DNA of 64,000 nt from Mesorhizobium terrae (GTDB lineage Bacteria > Pseudomonadota > Alphaproteobacteria > Rhizobiales > Rhizobiaceae), in the NCBI RefSeq assembly GCF_008727715.1, contig NZ_CP044218.1, positions 4,295,501-4,359,500 on the forward strand, read 5' to 3'. A program made the translations under genes and the position numbers. Numbering within the stretch: position 1 is the first letter of the stretch; each line of letters starts with the position of its first letter. Shown in pieces: positions 43,193 to 52,800 of the stretch. The notes beneath the pieces were generated by a model that did no database searches, had not been told where the DNA came from, and saw only the letters and a program-made list of their open reading frames with translations.

Positions 43193-43710
43193 GCGAGGCG
43201 GCGCGGGGCGCGCGGCTTGCCTTCGATGGTTACGAGGTCGTGCTTTCGAGCCTGAAACAAGCTGCCGTCCGGGCCGAGCGGCCGCGCGAATTGTGGGACG
43301 AGGTCGGCGCCGCGTTGGTCGTCTCGACCCAGCAGCGTTTCGAGGATGAAGAGGACCCGCAAGGCAATCCCTGGCCGCAATCGCTGCGCGCCCGTTTCTT
43401 CGGCGGCCGTACCCTGACCGATACCGCCAGCCTGGTGCAGTCGATCACCCATGAGGCGAGCGACGACGGCGTCGCCGTCGGCACCAATGTACTTTACGCC
43501 GCCATCCACCAGACCGGCGGCCGCATCGAGGCGAAGAAGGCGCGCGCGCTGCGTTTCCGGCTGCCGGGCGGCAATGGTTTTATCGCCGTCAAGGCAGTGA
43601 CAATGCCGCGGCGTGCTTTCCTCGGTCTGGACGAAGCGGACGGCAAGGAGATCGCTGCGATCGCCGGCGCCTATCTCGGCGCGGAGGAGGGCGGCGATGC
43701 TGGTCGCTGA
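43189..43710 (+). CDS. Phage virion morphogenesis protein (Mu gpG-like), apparent CTG start
   Basis: About 173 residues of the virion-morphogenesis family: LAFDGYEVVLSSLKQAAVRA, WDEVGAALVVSTQQRFEDEE, DPQGNPWPQSL, and YAAIHQTGGRIEAKKARALR. Family members begin just before the AFDGYEV segment, and the only initiator-like codon there is a CTG at 43189 overlapping the upstream stop (CTGA), with GAAGGG eight bases before it. The frame is open far upstream, so a different, less likely start cannot be excluded. It joins head and tail. Confidence 0.8.
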   Translation: MSEAARGARLAFDGYEVVLSSLKQAAVRAERPRELWDEVGAALVVSTQQRFEDEEDPQGNPWPQSLRARFFGGRTLTDTASLVQSITHEASDDGVAVGTNVLYAAIHQTGGRIEAKKARALRFRLPGGNGFIAVKAVTMPRRAFLGLDEADGKEIAAIAGAYLGAEEGGDAGR

Positions 43711-44137
43711 GCTCGTTGCCCGCATCGACAGCCGCGTGCCCGAGCTCGCCCGCCGGGTCGAGGGCGCCGCCGAACTGTCGGAACTGGTGCGCAAGGGCGG
43801 TCTGCCGCAGGCGCCGCGGCATGCCTTCGTCCTGCCGCTCGGCCTTGTTGCCCGCAATCAGGGCGACGCAGCGGCCGGCGCTTTCACGCAACTGGTCGAC
43901 GAGGTGTTCGCCGTCATGCTGGTCATCCACGCGGCCGGCGATATCGCCGGTGCCCGTTCGCTCGCCACCGTCGACCAACTGATCTGGAAGCTGATCGCGG
44001 CACTCGCCGGCTGGGGACCGGAAGAGGCGGTTGGCGTTTTTTCGCTCCGGCGCGGTCAGCTGCTGTCGGCCGAAGCCGGAACCGTCATCTACCAGCTCGA
44101 TTTCGCCATCCAGAACCAGTTGAGGGTGCTGCCATGA
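43697..44137 (+). CDS. Tail terminator-like protein (Gp37 family position)
   Basis: 146 residues with the usual pattern of the small tail-completion proteins: ARIDSRVPELARRVEGAAEL near the N-terminus, PRHAFVLPLG, and the C-terminal strand VIYQLDFAIQNQL. It overlaps the previous gene by 14 bases. It should cap the tail tube at the head side. Confidence 0.68.
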   Translation: MLVAELVARIDSRVPELARRVEGAAELSELVRKGGLPQAPRHAFVLPLGLVARNQGDAAAGAFTQLVDEVFAVMLVIHAAGDIAGARSLATVDQLIWKLIAALAGWGPEEAVGVFSLRRGQLLSAEAGTVIYQLDFAIQNQLRVLP

Positions 44138-44283
44138 GCAAAAAACCGGTGGTGGAAGACAAGGCGTTGCCGGCGCCGTTGCCGTCGTCCGGTGGCAGTT
44201 TCGAGCGCCAGCCGGACGGTTCGCTGAAACGCGTCGAATTCACGGCCGAGCCGCCAGCCGGGGCGCCGTCGAAGGAGGCTTGA
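44134..44283 (+). CDS. 49-residue phage protein (DUF2635-like position)
   Basis: An ATGA-coupled ORF, MSKKPVVEDKALPAPLPSSG and on to EPPAGAPSKEA, ending one base before the tail tube gene. It is Pro-rich and low-complexity, and its place corresponds to the very small DUF2635 protein of Mu. Coupling on both sides supports translation. Confidence 0.6.
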   Translation: MSKKPVVEDKALPAPLPSSGGSFERQPDGSLKRVEFTAEPPAGAPSKEA

Positions 44284-44284
44284 A

Positions 44285-45217
44285 ATGCCGATCAAATGGA
44301 AATCGAAGATCCTGCTGTGCAAGCGCGAGACGGTCTATGGCGTCGATGCGGCGCCCACCGGTACGGTCGACGGCATCCTGGCCACCAATGTCGTGCTGTC
44401 GCCGATGGAAGGGCAGGATATCAGCCGCGAGCATGAATTGCCCTGGCTTGGGCCGCAGGCCACGGTGCCGACGCAGCTGGCGATGCGGCTGCAATACCGT
44501 GTCGAGATGGTGCCGTCCGGAACCGTCGGTGTTCCGCCGGCCTGGGGAACCTCGCTCAGGGCCTGCGCGGTTGGCCAGACGATCACGGCCGCCACATCCG
44601 TCGTCTACAATCCGATCAGCGACGGCCATGAAAGTGTCACCCATCATTTCTGGATCGGTCCGACCCGTTTCGTGCTAAAGGGCAGCCGTGGCAGCGCCGT
44701 GATGCGGATCGACGCGCAGGGCATTCCTTATTTCGAATTCGATTTCCGCGGCCTGTTTTCGCTGCCCAGCGATCCCGGGGTGCGGCCCACCGTCGACCTG
44801 ACCGCCTTCCTGGCGCCCGATATCGCGACCAGCCTCAATACGCCTGTTTTCACGCTCGGCGCCGTGCCGCTGGTCTTGCGCAATTTCTCGCTCGACCTCG
44901 GCAACGACGTGCAGGGCCGTTTCCTGATCGGCGCCGAGAGCATTCTGGTCGTCGACCGCACTGATGCGATCTCGTGCCAGGTCGAGGCGGTGCCGCTTTC
45001 GACATTCGACCCCTTCGCCGCCGCCGCCGGTCAGACGCGGACAGCGCTTTCCCTGCAGCATGGCCGCAGCGCCGGCCGCAAGGCGACGCTTGCGGTTGCC
45101 GGCGCGCAATTGCAGCGGCCGAGCTTCGCCAACCAGCAGAACATCCTGGAATGGGTGCTGCCGATGGTGCCGCTGACGACCGCCGGCAACGATCAATGGA
45201 CGCTGACGCTGACCTGA
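44285..45217 (+). CDS. Phage tail tube protein
   Basis: 310 residues: KSKILLCKRETVYGVDAAPT at the N-terminus, a duplicated beta domain with SLDLGNDVQGRFLIGAESIL in the second half. This is the tail tube type of siphophages with Mu-like heads (for example B3-like phages) rather than the Mu sheath/tube pair; no sheath gene is present. A non-contractile tail is therefore expected. Confidence 0.8.
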   Translation: MPIKWKSKILLCKRETVYGVDAAPTGTVDGILATNVVLSPMEGQDISREHELPWLGPQATVPTQLAMRLQYRVEMVPSGTVGVPPAWGTSLRACAVGQTITAATSVVYNPISDGHESVTHHFWIGPTRFVLKGSRGSAVMRIDAQGIPYFEFDFRGLFSLPSDPGVRPTVDLTAFLAPDIATSLNTPVFTLGAVPLVLRNFSLDLGNDVQGRFLIGAESILVVDRTDAISCQVEAVPLSTFDPFAAAAGQTRTALSLQHGRSAGRKATLAVAGAQLQRPSFANQQNILEWVLPMVPLTTAGNDQWTLTLT

Positions 45218-45229
45218 CGGGAGGATTTG

Positions 45230-45556
45230 ATGTTTCGCCTCGATGCCAATCCGAGTTTCTGGACGACGGTTGCGGTGCGCTCGCCGGATGGCGAGACTGA
45301 GCTCGGTTCCTTCCGCGCCGAGTTCCGGGCGCTGACCATCTCCGAGCTGGAGGGTTTCGACATAACCACCGGCGCCGGCGCACGCGCGCTCTTGGAGGCA
45401 GCCCTTGCCGCCATCGACGAGGTCGAGGACGACGACGGTTCGCCGCTGGCGCTGACCCCGCAGAGCTTCGCGCGCCTCGCCGACATCAACCATGTCCGCC
45501 AGGCGCTGCTGACCGCCTTTCTCGGCGCCATCGGCGGAGCCCGCCGGGGAAACTGA
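45230..45556 (+). CDS. Tail assembly chaperone, short form (G-like)
   Basis: 108 residues: MFRLDANPSFWTTVAVRSPD, then FRALTISELEGFDITT. It sits between tail tube and tape measure, as lambda G does. GGAGG stands five bases before the ATG at 45230. The last codons before TGA are GGA AAC, part of a GGGAAAC slippery site, so some ribosomes should shift to -1 and add the next open frame. Confidence 0.8.
   Translation: MFRLDANPSFWTTVAVRSPDGETELGSFRAEFRALTISELEGFDITTGAGARALLEAALAAIDEVEDDDGSPLALTPQSFARLADINHVRQALLTAFLGAIGGARRGN
45547..45553 (+). promoter_or_regulatory. -1 programmed ribosomal frameshift site GGGAAAC
   Basis: The heptamer G GGA AAC (zero-frame codons GGA AAC) is directly followed by the TGA of the short chaperone. 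Slipping back one base reads GGG AAA CTG AAG and continues in the frame of the next gene, which has no ATG near its beginning. Lambda G/GT uses the nearly identical GGGAAAG. Confidence 0.78.
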
Positions 45557-45966
45557 AGGCGGCCGCGCGGGCCTGGGCGGCCGGCGGCCTCGTCGAGACA
45601 AGCGCCCGCACCGATCTGGAGGATTTATCCCATGCCGCGCTCGATGACGCGCGCGCCTTCGCCGTGCCGCAGGATCAGCTGCTTGCCCTTGCCGAACGGC
45701 TGGCCGGGCATCGGCCGGGCGGTTTTGCCGGCGTGTGGCCGGAAAATGCAGCGGCGGTCGAGGCCTTCCTTGCCGCCGCCAGCCAATGGCGCACCACGCT
45801 TGGCCTGGAGGACGGGAGGCTGCGCGCCGTCTTCATCGGCCTCGATTATGCCGGTGCCGCCGTCGCTTTTGGCGCGGCCGGCATCCACCTCGACCGAAAG
45901 CTGCTGGCCGATCTGCAGACCCTCGAAGCCGCTGCGCGCGATGCGCTCAACGGGGCGCTGAGATGA
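45553..45966 (+). CDS. Tail assembly chaperone, frameshift extension (T-like)
   Basis: About 137 residues, open from the frameshift point: LKAAARAWAAGGLVETSART, then DLEDLSHAALDDARAFAVPQ, DQLLALAERLAGHRPGGFAG. The first ATG in frame is only at 45664, well inside, so most product is probably the G-T fusion of 45230-45966. The fused protein would bind the tape measure during tail assembly. It ends in ATGA overlap with the tape measure gene. Confidence 0.7.
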   Translation: MKAAARAWAAGGLVETSARTDLEDLSHAALDDARAFAVPQDQLLALAERLAGHRPGGFAGVWPENAAAVEAFLAAASQWRTTLGLEDGRLRAVFIGLDYAGAAVAFGAAGIHLDRKLLADLQTLEAAARDALNGALR

Positions 45967-47927
45967 CGCTGAGGCTGGCGCTCGTCATCGACGGAGATGC
46001 CAAGGGTGCCCGCCAGGCGCTCGACGAGACGGCGCGCGGCGTCGAGGATCTCGGCAAGAAGGCGGCCAAGACGTCCGGCGATCTCGACAAGGTGACGGCG
46101 CGCGACACCAAAAAGCCGATCGAATGGGCGCCGGTCAACGAAGAGCTGGACAAGCTTGCCAGGAAGGCGCCGCCGGCGGCCGATGCGCTGGACAAGGTCG
46201 GCGCCGGGCTCGGTGACACTGCGCGCGCGGCGCCGGGCGCAGCAACCGGTCTCGGCGATGTCGGCAAGGCGGCCGGCGGCGCCGCCGACCATCTTGGCCG
46301 CTTCCGGGGCGCAACGGTCGGGCTGCTCGCCGGTCTCGCAGGCGGCGTTGCCGGTGCGGCCGTCGCCGCCGGCCTCGGTTTCGCCACCGAAGCTTTCGTC
46401 TCCTATGCCCGCGAGGTGTTCGACAACACGCCGCGCATCAACCGCGATCTCAAGGAACACACCGAACTCATCCGTCGCATCAAGGGCGCCTATGACGAGG
46501 CGAGGGGCGGGGCCTCCTCCTACGGTCTCGAGAGCAGCTCGCTTTTGCGCTTCCAGGCGCAGCAGGACATCGGCCGCCTCGAAAAGGACGTCGAACTGGC
46601 GATCGGCGACTTCAACGGTCGCGACCTGTTCGGCCCGCTGGCGCTGCAGAACGGGCTCGAAACCTTCCTCGAGGATTTCGGCGCCGTCGGTGAGGCGGTG
46701 TTGAAGCTGCGCCGGCAGCTGGCCGAGGGCAAGGCCGACCTCATCGCCTTCCGCAACGAAATCGGCAAGGCGGCCGAGGAACTGCCGGTCGGCTCACCCT
46801 TGCGCCAGACCGCCGAGCGGCTGATCGCCGACACCGAGCAGGCGGCCAAATTGCAGGCCGAGCTCGCCCGCGCCAAGGATCTGTTGAAGGGGCTGACCGG
46901 CGATGCCGAGGCGGCCGCGACAGCGCTGGGCGGCTCGGCCGAGAAATATCGCGACATCGGCGGCAGTGCCGCCGCGGCCAACGCGCCGATATCGGGCGTT
47001 TCCGGCGAGATCGCCGCCTCCGGCACCGCCGCCGGCGCGGCCAACGCGCAGCTTGCCGAATATGAGCGGCTGCTGCGTTCGATTTCCGGTCTTTCGGTGC
47101 AACCGACGCTCCCGGCTGGGCCGGGCGGATTGCCGGCGGGCGGTTTCGCCGCCGGCGGCTATACCGGCCATCTGCCGGCCGACCGCGTCGCCGGCTTCGT
47201 GCACGGCCGGGAATTCGTCTTCGACGCGGCCTCAACCGCCCGCATCGGCGTCGCCAATCTGGAGGCGATGCGCACCGGCATTTCCGGCTACGCCTCCGGC
47301 GGTTTTGTCGGTAATAGTGCGGCCTATGCCCGGCGCGGCGGAGCCGGCGGCAGTGCGGCGGAACTCGCCGACGAGTTCGGCGCGCTGCAAGGCGTCATGC
47401 ACCAGTTCGGCATGACGGTCTGGCGGGCCGGCAGCGCCGGCGAAGCGCTTGGCGGCGTCATCCAGATGGTCTCGCAGCGTTTCCTCGATTTTTCGCTGCG
47501 CGCGCTCGACCAGGCCTTGTTCGGCGGCCGAGGCGGCGGGCTTGGCATGCTCGGCGACCTGTTCGGTCTCAACGCGCTCAACATGTTCCCGGCCGCTCCG
47601 GGCGCGCTTGGCGTCGGTCTCTACCATGGCGGCGGCCCCGTCGGTGCCGCGCCCGGACCAACGCGCCGGGTGCCGCCGTCGCTGTTCGTCGGCGCGCCGC
47701 GCCTGCATGGCGGCGGCTGGCTGAAACCCGGCGAGCGACCGGTGATCGCCATGGACGGCGAGGAGATCGGCTGGCCGGAAGACCTGCAGCGCAAATATGG
47801 CGGCGGCCGGACGGTGGTCAACAATTGGCATGTCGAGACGCCGAACCCGAAAGCCTTCGCCGAAAGCCGGGCGCTCGCCGCCCGCGCCGCCGGGCGATTG
47901 GCGGCGCGCAGCGGCAGGTATTCGTGA
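45963..47927 (+). CDS. Tail tape measure protein
   Basis: 654 residues: MTLRLALVIDGDAKGARQAL at the start, a long helical region, a hydrophobic stretch (TVGLLAGLAGGVAGAAVAAG) at about residue 120, and a Gly-rich second half (GFAAGGYTGHLPADRVAGFV; YASGGFVGNSAAYARRGGAG) with the HGREFVFDA motif. Length sets tail length, here implying a short tail of about 100 nm by the usual 1.5 angstrom per residue rule. ATGA overlap with the chaperone. Confidence 0.85.
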   Translation: MTLRLALVIDGDAKGARQALDETARGVEDLGKKAAKTSGDLDKVTARDTKKPIEWAPVNEELDKLARKAPPAADALDKVGAGLGDTARAAPGAATGLGDVGKAAGGAADHLGRFRGATVGLLAGLAGGVAGAAVAAGLGFATEAFVSYAREVFDNTPRINRDLKEHTELIRRIKGAYDEARGGASSYGLESSSLLRFQAQQDIGRLEKDVELAIGDFNGRDLFGPLALQNGLETFLEDFGAVGEAVLKLRRQLAEGKADLIAFRNEIGKAAEELPVGSPLRQTAERLIADTEQAAKLQAELARAKDLLKGLTGDAEAAATALGGSAEKYRDIGGSAAAANAPISGVSGEIAASGTAAGAANAQLAEYERLLRSISGLSVQPTLPAGPGGLPAGGFAAGGYTGHLPADRVAGFVHGREFVFDAASTARIGVANLEAMRTGISGYASGGFVGNSAAYARRGGAGGSAAELADEFGALQGVMHQFGMTVWRAGSAGEALGGVIQMVSQRFLDFSLRALDQALFGGRGGGLGMLGDLFGLNALNMFPAAPGALGVGLYHGGGPVGAAPGPTRRVPPSLFVGAPRLHGGGWLKPGERPVIAMDGEEIGWPEDLQRKYGGGRTVVNNWHVETPNPKAFAESRALAARAAGRLAARSGRYS

Positions 47928-48559
47928 TGGCGATCCCGTTCCTCGAGGAGCAGCTCTTCCCGGTCCATGTCTCGTCGGGTTCCGCCGGCGGGCCGGACTG
48001 GCCGGCCGAAATCATCGAAAAATCTTCCGGCCATGAGGAGCGCAACACCCGCATCGCGCAGCCCTTGCGTTTCTACGATGCCCGCTACGGCGTGCGCACG
48101 CCGGATGAGCTCTACCAGGTGCTGGAGCTCTATTACGTCGCCATGGGCCGGCTGAAGGGCTTTCGGCTGAAGGACTGGTCCGACTACCGTTCGCGCGGGC
48201 CGCACCAGCCGGTGAGCCGAACCGACCAGGATCTCGGCACCGGCGACGGCGTGCGCAGGACCTTCCAGCTGGTCAAACGTTATGCGCGGGGTCCGCACGA
48301 ATTCTTCCGGCCGATCGGCAAGCCGGTGGCTGGCACGGTGCAGATCGGCATTGGCGGTGCGGCGGCCACCGGTTGGACGCTCGATGCCGCGACCGGCATC
48401 GTCACCTTCGCCGTTGCCCCGGCCGCCGGTGCCGCGCTCAGCTGGGGCGGCGAATTCCACGTGCCGGTGCGCTTCGACTGCCGCCTCGACCAGATAAGCC
48501 ATCGCACGGCGACGCTCGGCGACATTCCGTCCATTCTCCTGAAGGAGATCCGGCCATGA
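47927..48559 (+). CDS. DUF2460 / TIGR02217 distal tail protein (GTA gp12-like)
   Basis: 210 residues: FLEEQLFPVHVSSGSAGGPD, GHEERNTRIAQPLRFYDARY, RLKGFRLKDWSDYRS and LGTGDGVRRTFQLVKRY are hallmarks of the distal tail subunit of the Rhodobacter gene transfer agent and related siphophages. It starts the four-gene host-contact module. TGATG overlap with the tape measure. Confidence 0.92.
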   Translation: MAIPFLEEQLFPVHVSSGSAGGPDWPAEIIEKSSGHEERNTRIAQPLRFYDARYGVRTPDELYQVLELYYVAMGRLKGFRLKDWSDYRSRGPHQPVSRTDQDLGTGDGVRRTFQLVKRYARGPHEFFRPIGKPVAGTVQIGIGGAAATGWTLDAATGIVTFAVAPAAGAALSWGGEFHVPVRFDCRLDQISHRTATLGDIPSILLKEIRP

Positions 48560-49434
48560 TGGCGCTGCCGGCAGGCCTCGCCGCGCTTGTCGCGTCCGGC
48601 GTCACCACGCTTTGCCATTGCTGGCGTTTCCAGCGTCGCGACGGGCTGGTGCTGGGCTTCACCGACCATGACCGCGACCTTGTCTTCGGCGGTGTCACCT
48701 ATCAGGCCGAAACCGGTTTCACCGCCGCCGAGACCGAAAGCTCGCTCGGCCTTGCCGTCGATACCGACGAGGTTTCCGGCGCGGTCTCGGCCGATGCCAT
48801 CGCCGATGCCGACATCGCGCTCGGTCTCTGGGACGACGCCGATGTCGAGGTCTGGATCGTCGACTGGACGCAGGTCGATAACCGCTTGCTCGAGCGGGCG
48901 GGCTCGCTCGGCGAAGTGACGCGTGGCGACCTTGCCTACGAGGCCGAGATCCGCGGCCTCGTCCATCGCCTCAACCAGGACGAGGGCAGCACCTACCAGC
49001 GCCAGTGCGACGCGGTGCTAGGCGACGCCCGCTGCGGCGTCGACCTGACCAATCCGGCCCGTCGCGGCGCCGGCACCGTGCTCGGCGCGAGCGACGACCG
49101 GCTGCTTGTGGTCTCCGGTCTCGCCGGTTTCGCCAGCGACCTGTTCACCCATGGCGTGCTTGCCTGGACCGCCGGCGCCAACAAGGGCGCCCGCGTCGAA
49201 CTGCGCGGCCATGCGGGCGACAGGCTCGTTCTGTGGCGTCGTGCCGCCCGGCCGGTCGTTGCCGGCGATGCCTTCGTTGTCACCGCCGGCTGCGCCCGCA
49301 CCTTCGATATGTGCCGTTCGCGTTTCGGCAACGGCGCCAATTTCCGGGGCTTCCCGCACATTCCGGGCAATGATTTCGCGCTCGGCATCGCCAAGAAATC
49401 GGAGGTGAACGATGGTTCGTCCTTCTTCCGATGA
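48556..49434 (+). CDS. DUF2163 / TIGR02218 tail hub protein (GTA gp13-like)
   Basis: 292 residues: CHCWRFQRRDGLVLGFTDHD and RDLVFGGVTYQAETGFTAAE at the N-terminus, YQRQCDAVLGDARCGVDL and FDMCRSRFGNGANFRGFPHI at the C-terminus, with the conserved cysteines that in the GTA hub bind an iron-sulfur cluster. It overlaps the distal tail gene by four bases and the peptidase gene by 23. Confidence 0.92.
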   Translation: MMALPAGLAALVASGVTTLCHCWRFQRRDGLVLGFTDHDRDLVFGGVTYQAETGFTAAETESSLGLAVDTDEVSGAVSADAIADADIALGLWDDADVEVWIVDWTQVDNRLLERAGSLGEVTRGDLAYEAEIRGLVHRLNQDEGSTYQRQCDAVLGDARCGVDLTNPARRGAGTVLGASDDRLLVVSGLAGFASDLFTHGVLAWTAGANKGARVELRGHAGDRLVLWRRAARPVVAGDAFVVTAGCARTFDMCRSRFGNGANFRGFPHIPGNDFALGIAKKSEVNDGSSFFR

Positions 49435-49867
49435 GGTTTTCCGCGCGGCAATCGTTGCCGAGGCACGCGGCTGGATCGGCACGCCCTATCGCCACCAGGC
49501 GTCGCTGAAGGGTATCGGCGCCGATTGCATCGGCCTGGTGCGCGGCGTCTGGCGCGCCTTCCATGGCGAGGACCCCGAACCGCTGCCGGCCTATAGCGGC
49601 GACTGGGCGGAGACGACCGGCGAGGAAACCTTGCTCGATGCCGCGCATCGCCACTTCACCGCCGTGCCGGTCGCGGCGATGCGGCCTGGCGACGTCTTGG
49701 TCTTTCGCTGGCGGCCTTCGCTGCCGGCCAAGCATTGCGGTTTCCTGGTCGAGCCGGAACGGCTCCTGCATGCCTACCAGTCGGCCGGCGTCGTCGCCGA
49801 GGGCTGGCTGGCGCCGCAATGGCGCGCCCGCATCGCCGGTGTCTTTTGCCTGCCGGGGAGGGCGTGA
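49412..49867 (+). CDS. NlpC/P60 tail peptidase (GTA gp14-like)
   Basis: 151 residues with the catalytic Cys C39 in IGADCIGLVRG and His H108 in AKHCGFLVEP. In gene transfer agents this peptidase is part of the tail tip and opens peptidoglycan during DNA delivery. It lies between the hub and the host-specificity protein. Confidence 0.9.
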   Translation: MVRPSSDEVFRAAIVAEARGWIGTPYRHQASLKGIGADCIGLVRGVWRAFHGEDPEPLPAYSGDWAETTGEETLLDAAHRHFTAVPVAAMRPGDVLVFRWRPSLPAKHCGFLVEPERLLHAYQSAGVVAEGWLAPQWRARIAGVFCLPGRA

Positions 49868-52800
49868 TGGCAACCATCCTGCTCGGCCTTGCCGGTGCGT
49901 CGCTAGGGGCGGCCTTCGGACCGATCGGACTGATCGCCGGCCGCGCCATCGGCGCGCTGATCGGCTCGATGGCCGACCAGGCTCTGGTCTCGGCGCTGAC
50001 ACCGACGCAGAAACGCGAAGGCCCGCGTCTCACCAGCTCCGACGTGCAGACCTCGACCGAAGGCAGCCCGATCAACCGGCTTTACGGCCGCGCCCGCACC
50101 GCCGGCCATTTGTTCTGGGCGACGCGGTTCGAGGAGGAGATCCGCAAGGAGAAATCCGGCGGCAAGGGTTTCGGCGGGCCGAAGGTCGAGACCACGACCT
50201 ACGTCTACCACGCCAATTTCGCGGTCGGCCTGTGCGAGGGGCCGGTCGCCGGCATCGGCCGCATCTGGGCGGACGGCAAGGAGATCGACCAGGACGAGGT
50301 CGAATTCCGTTTCCATCCGGGTTCGGAAAGCCAGCTCGCCGATCCGCTGATCGAGGTCAAGGAGGGTGCGGCGCCGGCCTATCGCGGGCTTTGCTACATC
50401 GTCTTCGAACGGCTCGACCTGACCGCCTATGGCAACCGCATCCCGCAGATCAACGCAGAAGTGTTTCGCCTTGTCGGCGCGCTGGAAACACAGGTGGAGG
50501 CCGTGGCGCTGATCCCCGGCAACGAACATGGGCTGGACACGCGCCATGTCTGGGTCAAGGACGGCGAGAGCCAGAACCGCCACACGCTTCTGGCCGCGAC
50601 CGATATCGCCGCCTCGATCGACCGGCTGCAAATGTTGTGCCCGGCGCTGAAGAGCGTGATGCTGGTCGTGTCCTGGTTCGGCACCGATCTGCGCTGCGGC
50701 GCCTGTCGCGTCGAGCCGCGCATCGAGGCGGTCAAGACCACCGAGCCGGTGACGTGGCGTGTCGCCGGCCTGACCAGGCAGACCGCGACCTTGGTCTCCA
50801 CCATCGAGGGCGCGCCAGCCTATGGCGGCACGCCGGACGACGCCTCGGTCATCCGCTGCATCCAGGCGCTGAAGGCGAGGGGGCTCGATGTCTGCCTGCT
50901 GCCCTTCATCATGATGGATGTGCCGCACGGTAATGCCTTGCCCAACCCCTATTCGGCGGGGGCGTCGTCTCCCGGCCAGCCGGCCTATCCGTGGCGCGGC
51001 CGCATGTCTTGCTCGCCGGCGCCGGGTTTCGCCGGTTCACCCGACAAGACGACCGCGGCCGCCGATCAGGTCGCTTCCTTCGTCGGCACGGCGCGCGCCG
51101 TGCATTTCGGCGGCTCCGGCACCACCGTCACCTATTCCGGCCCGGCCGAGTGGAGCTTCCGCCGCTTTATCCTGCACAATGCCAGGCTGGCGGCGCTGGC
51201 CGGCGGTGTGGAGTCCTTCCTGATCGGCTCGGAGCTGGTCGGGCTATCGCAGGTGCGCTCGTCCGGCTCGACCTATCCGTTCGTCGACGCGCTGAAGGCG
51301 CTGGCGGCCGAGGCGCGCGTCATGCTGGGCGCTGGCGTGAAGCTCGGCTACGCCGCCGACTGGTCGGAATATCACAGCCACCGGCCGGGCGACGGTTCGG
51401 GCGACGTCTTCTTCAACCTCGATCCGCTCTGGGCCGATGCCAATATCGACTTTATCGGCATCGACAATTACCTGCCGCTGTCGGACTGGCGCGACGGCTC
51501 GGCGCATCTGGATTTCGACCCGGCCGGACCGTCGACCATCTATGACCAGGCCTATCTTCGCGGCAACGTCGCCGGCGGCGAATATTTCGACTGGTTCTAC
51601 GCCTCGGAGGCCGCGCGTAACGCGCAGGCACGCACGCCGATCACCGACGGCGCCCATGGCGAGCCCTTCGTTTTCCGCAACAAGGACATTCTGGGCTGGT
51701 GGCGGAATGCCCATCACAACCGGCCGGGCGGGGTTCGGAGCGGCGGCTCGACCAGCTGGGTGCCGCGTTCGAAGCTGTTGCGTTTCACCGAATTGGGCTG
51801 CCCGGCCGTCGACAAGGGCTCCAACCAGCCGAACCTTTTCCCTGATCGCCGCTCCTCGGAGGGCGGCTTTCCGTGGTTTTCCAGCCGTGCCCGCGACGAC
51901 CAGATGCAACGCAGCTGGCTGGAGGCGATGATCGGTCACTATGCGCTGGCCGCCAACAATCCGGTCTCGCCGGCCTATGGCGGCCGCATGGTCGATCTTG
52001 GTCATTCCAACATCTGGTGCTGGGACACGCGACCCTGGCCGTCCTTCCCGGTGAGTTCGGGCCTGTGGGGCGATTGGCGCAACTGGCAGACCGGACACTG
52101 GCTGTCCGGCCGACTGGGCACGGCGCCGGCGGCCGAAACCATTCGCGCCATCCTCAACGATGCCGGTTTCAGCCACTATGCCATCGAACCCATCCCGGGC
52201 GTCGTCGACGGCGTGACGGTCGGCAACCTGACCTCGGCGCGCGCTTTGCTCGATGCGTTGCGGCCTGCCTACCAGTTCGACGCGGTCGAAAGCGGCGGCA
52301 TCGTCAAGTTCCTCGCCCGCCATGGCCGCGCACCTGTCGCCACCATCACGGCCGACGAACTGGTGGTGGCGAGCGATGCGCCGGCGCGTTTTCGCCGGAC
52401 GCGGGCGCAGGAGACCGACCTGCCGGACGCGGTCAAGCTGCGTTATGGCGACCAGTCGCGCGACGACCAGGCCGGCGCCGCCGAGGCGCGGCGCTCGGCC
52501 GGCTCGTCGCGTCGCGTCGTCGATTTCTCGCCGCCCGTGGTGATGGGCGAGACCCGTGCCCGCGAGATCGCGGAGTTGGAGCTCAATGCCGCCTGGGTCG
52601 GCCGCGAACGTTATGCCTTTGCGCTGGCACCATCGCGGCTGGCGCTGGAGCCGGGCGACGTCGTCGCCTTCCAGCCGGCCGGGCAGGCGGTGCGCATCGA
52701 GCGCGCGGCGATTGGCGAGGCGCGCCGCATCGAGGCCTTTGAGGTCGATCCGCTCGCCGGCGGCAGTTTCGGCACCGACCCGACCGGCGGCCAGCAGCCG

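Noticed and set aside
42761..43710. A second -1 frameshift between the DUF1320 and gpG-like genes
   Set aside because: No slippery heptamer lies near the DUF1320 stop codon and such a fusion is not known in the family; an unusual start codon is simpler.
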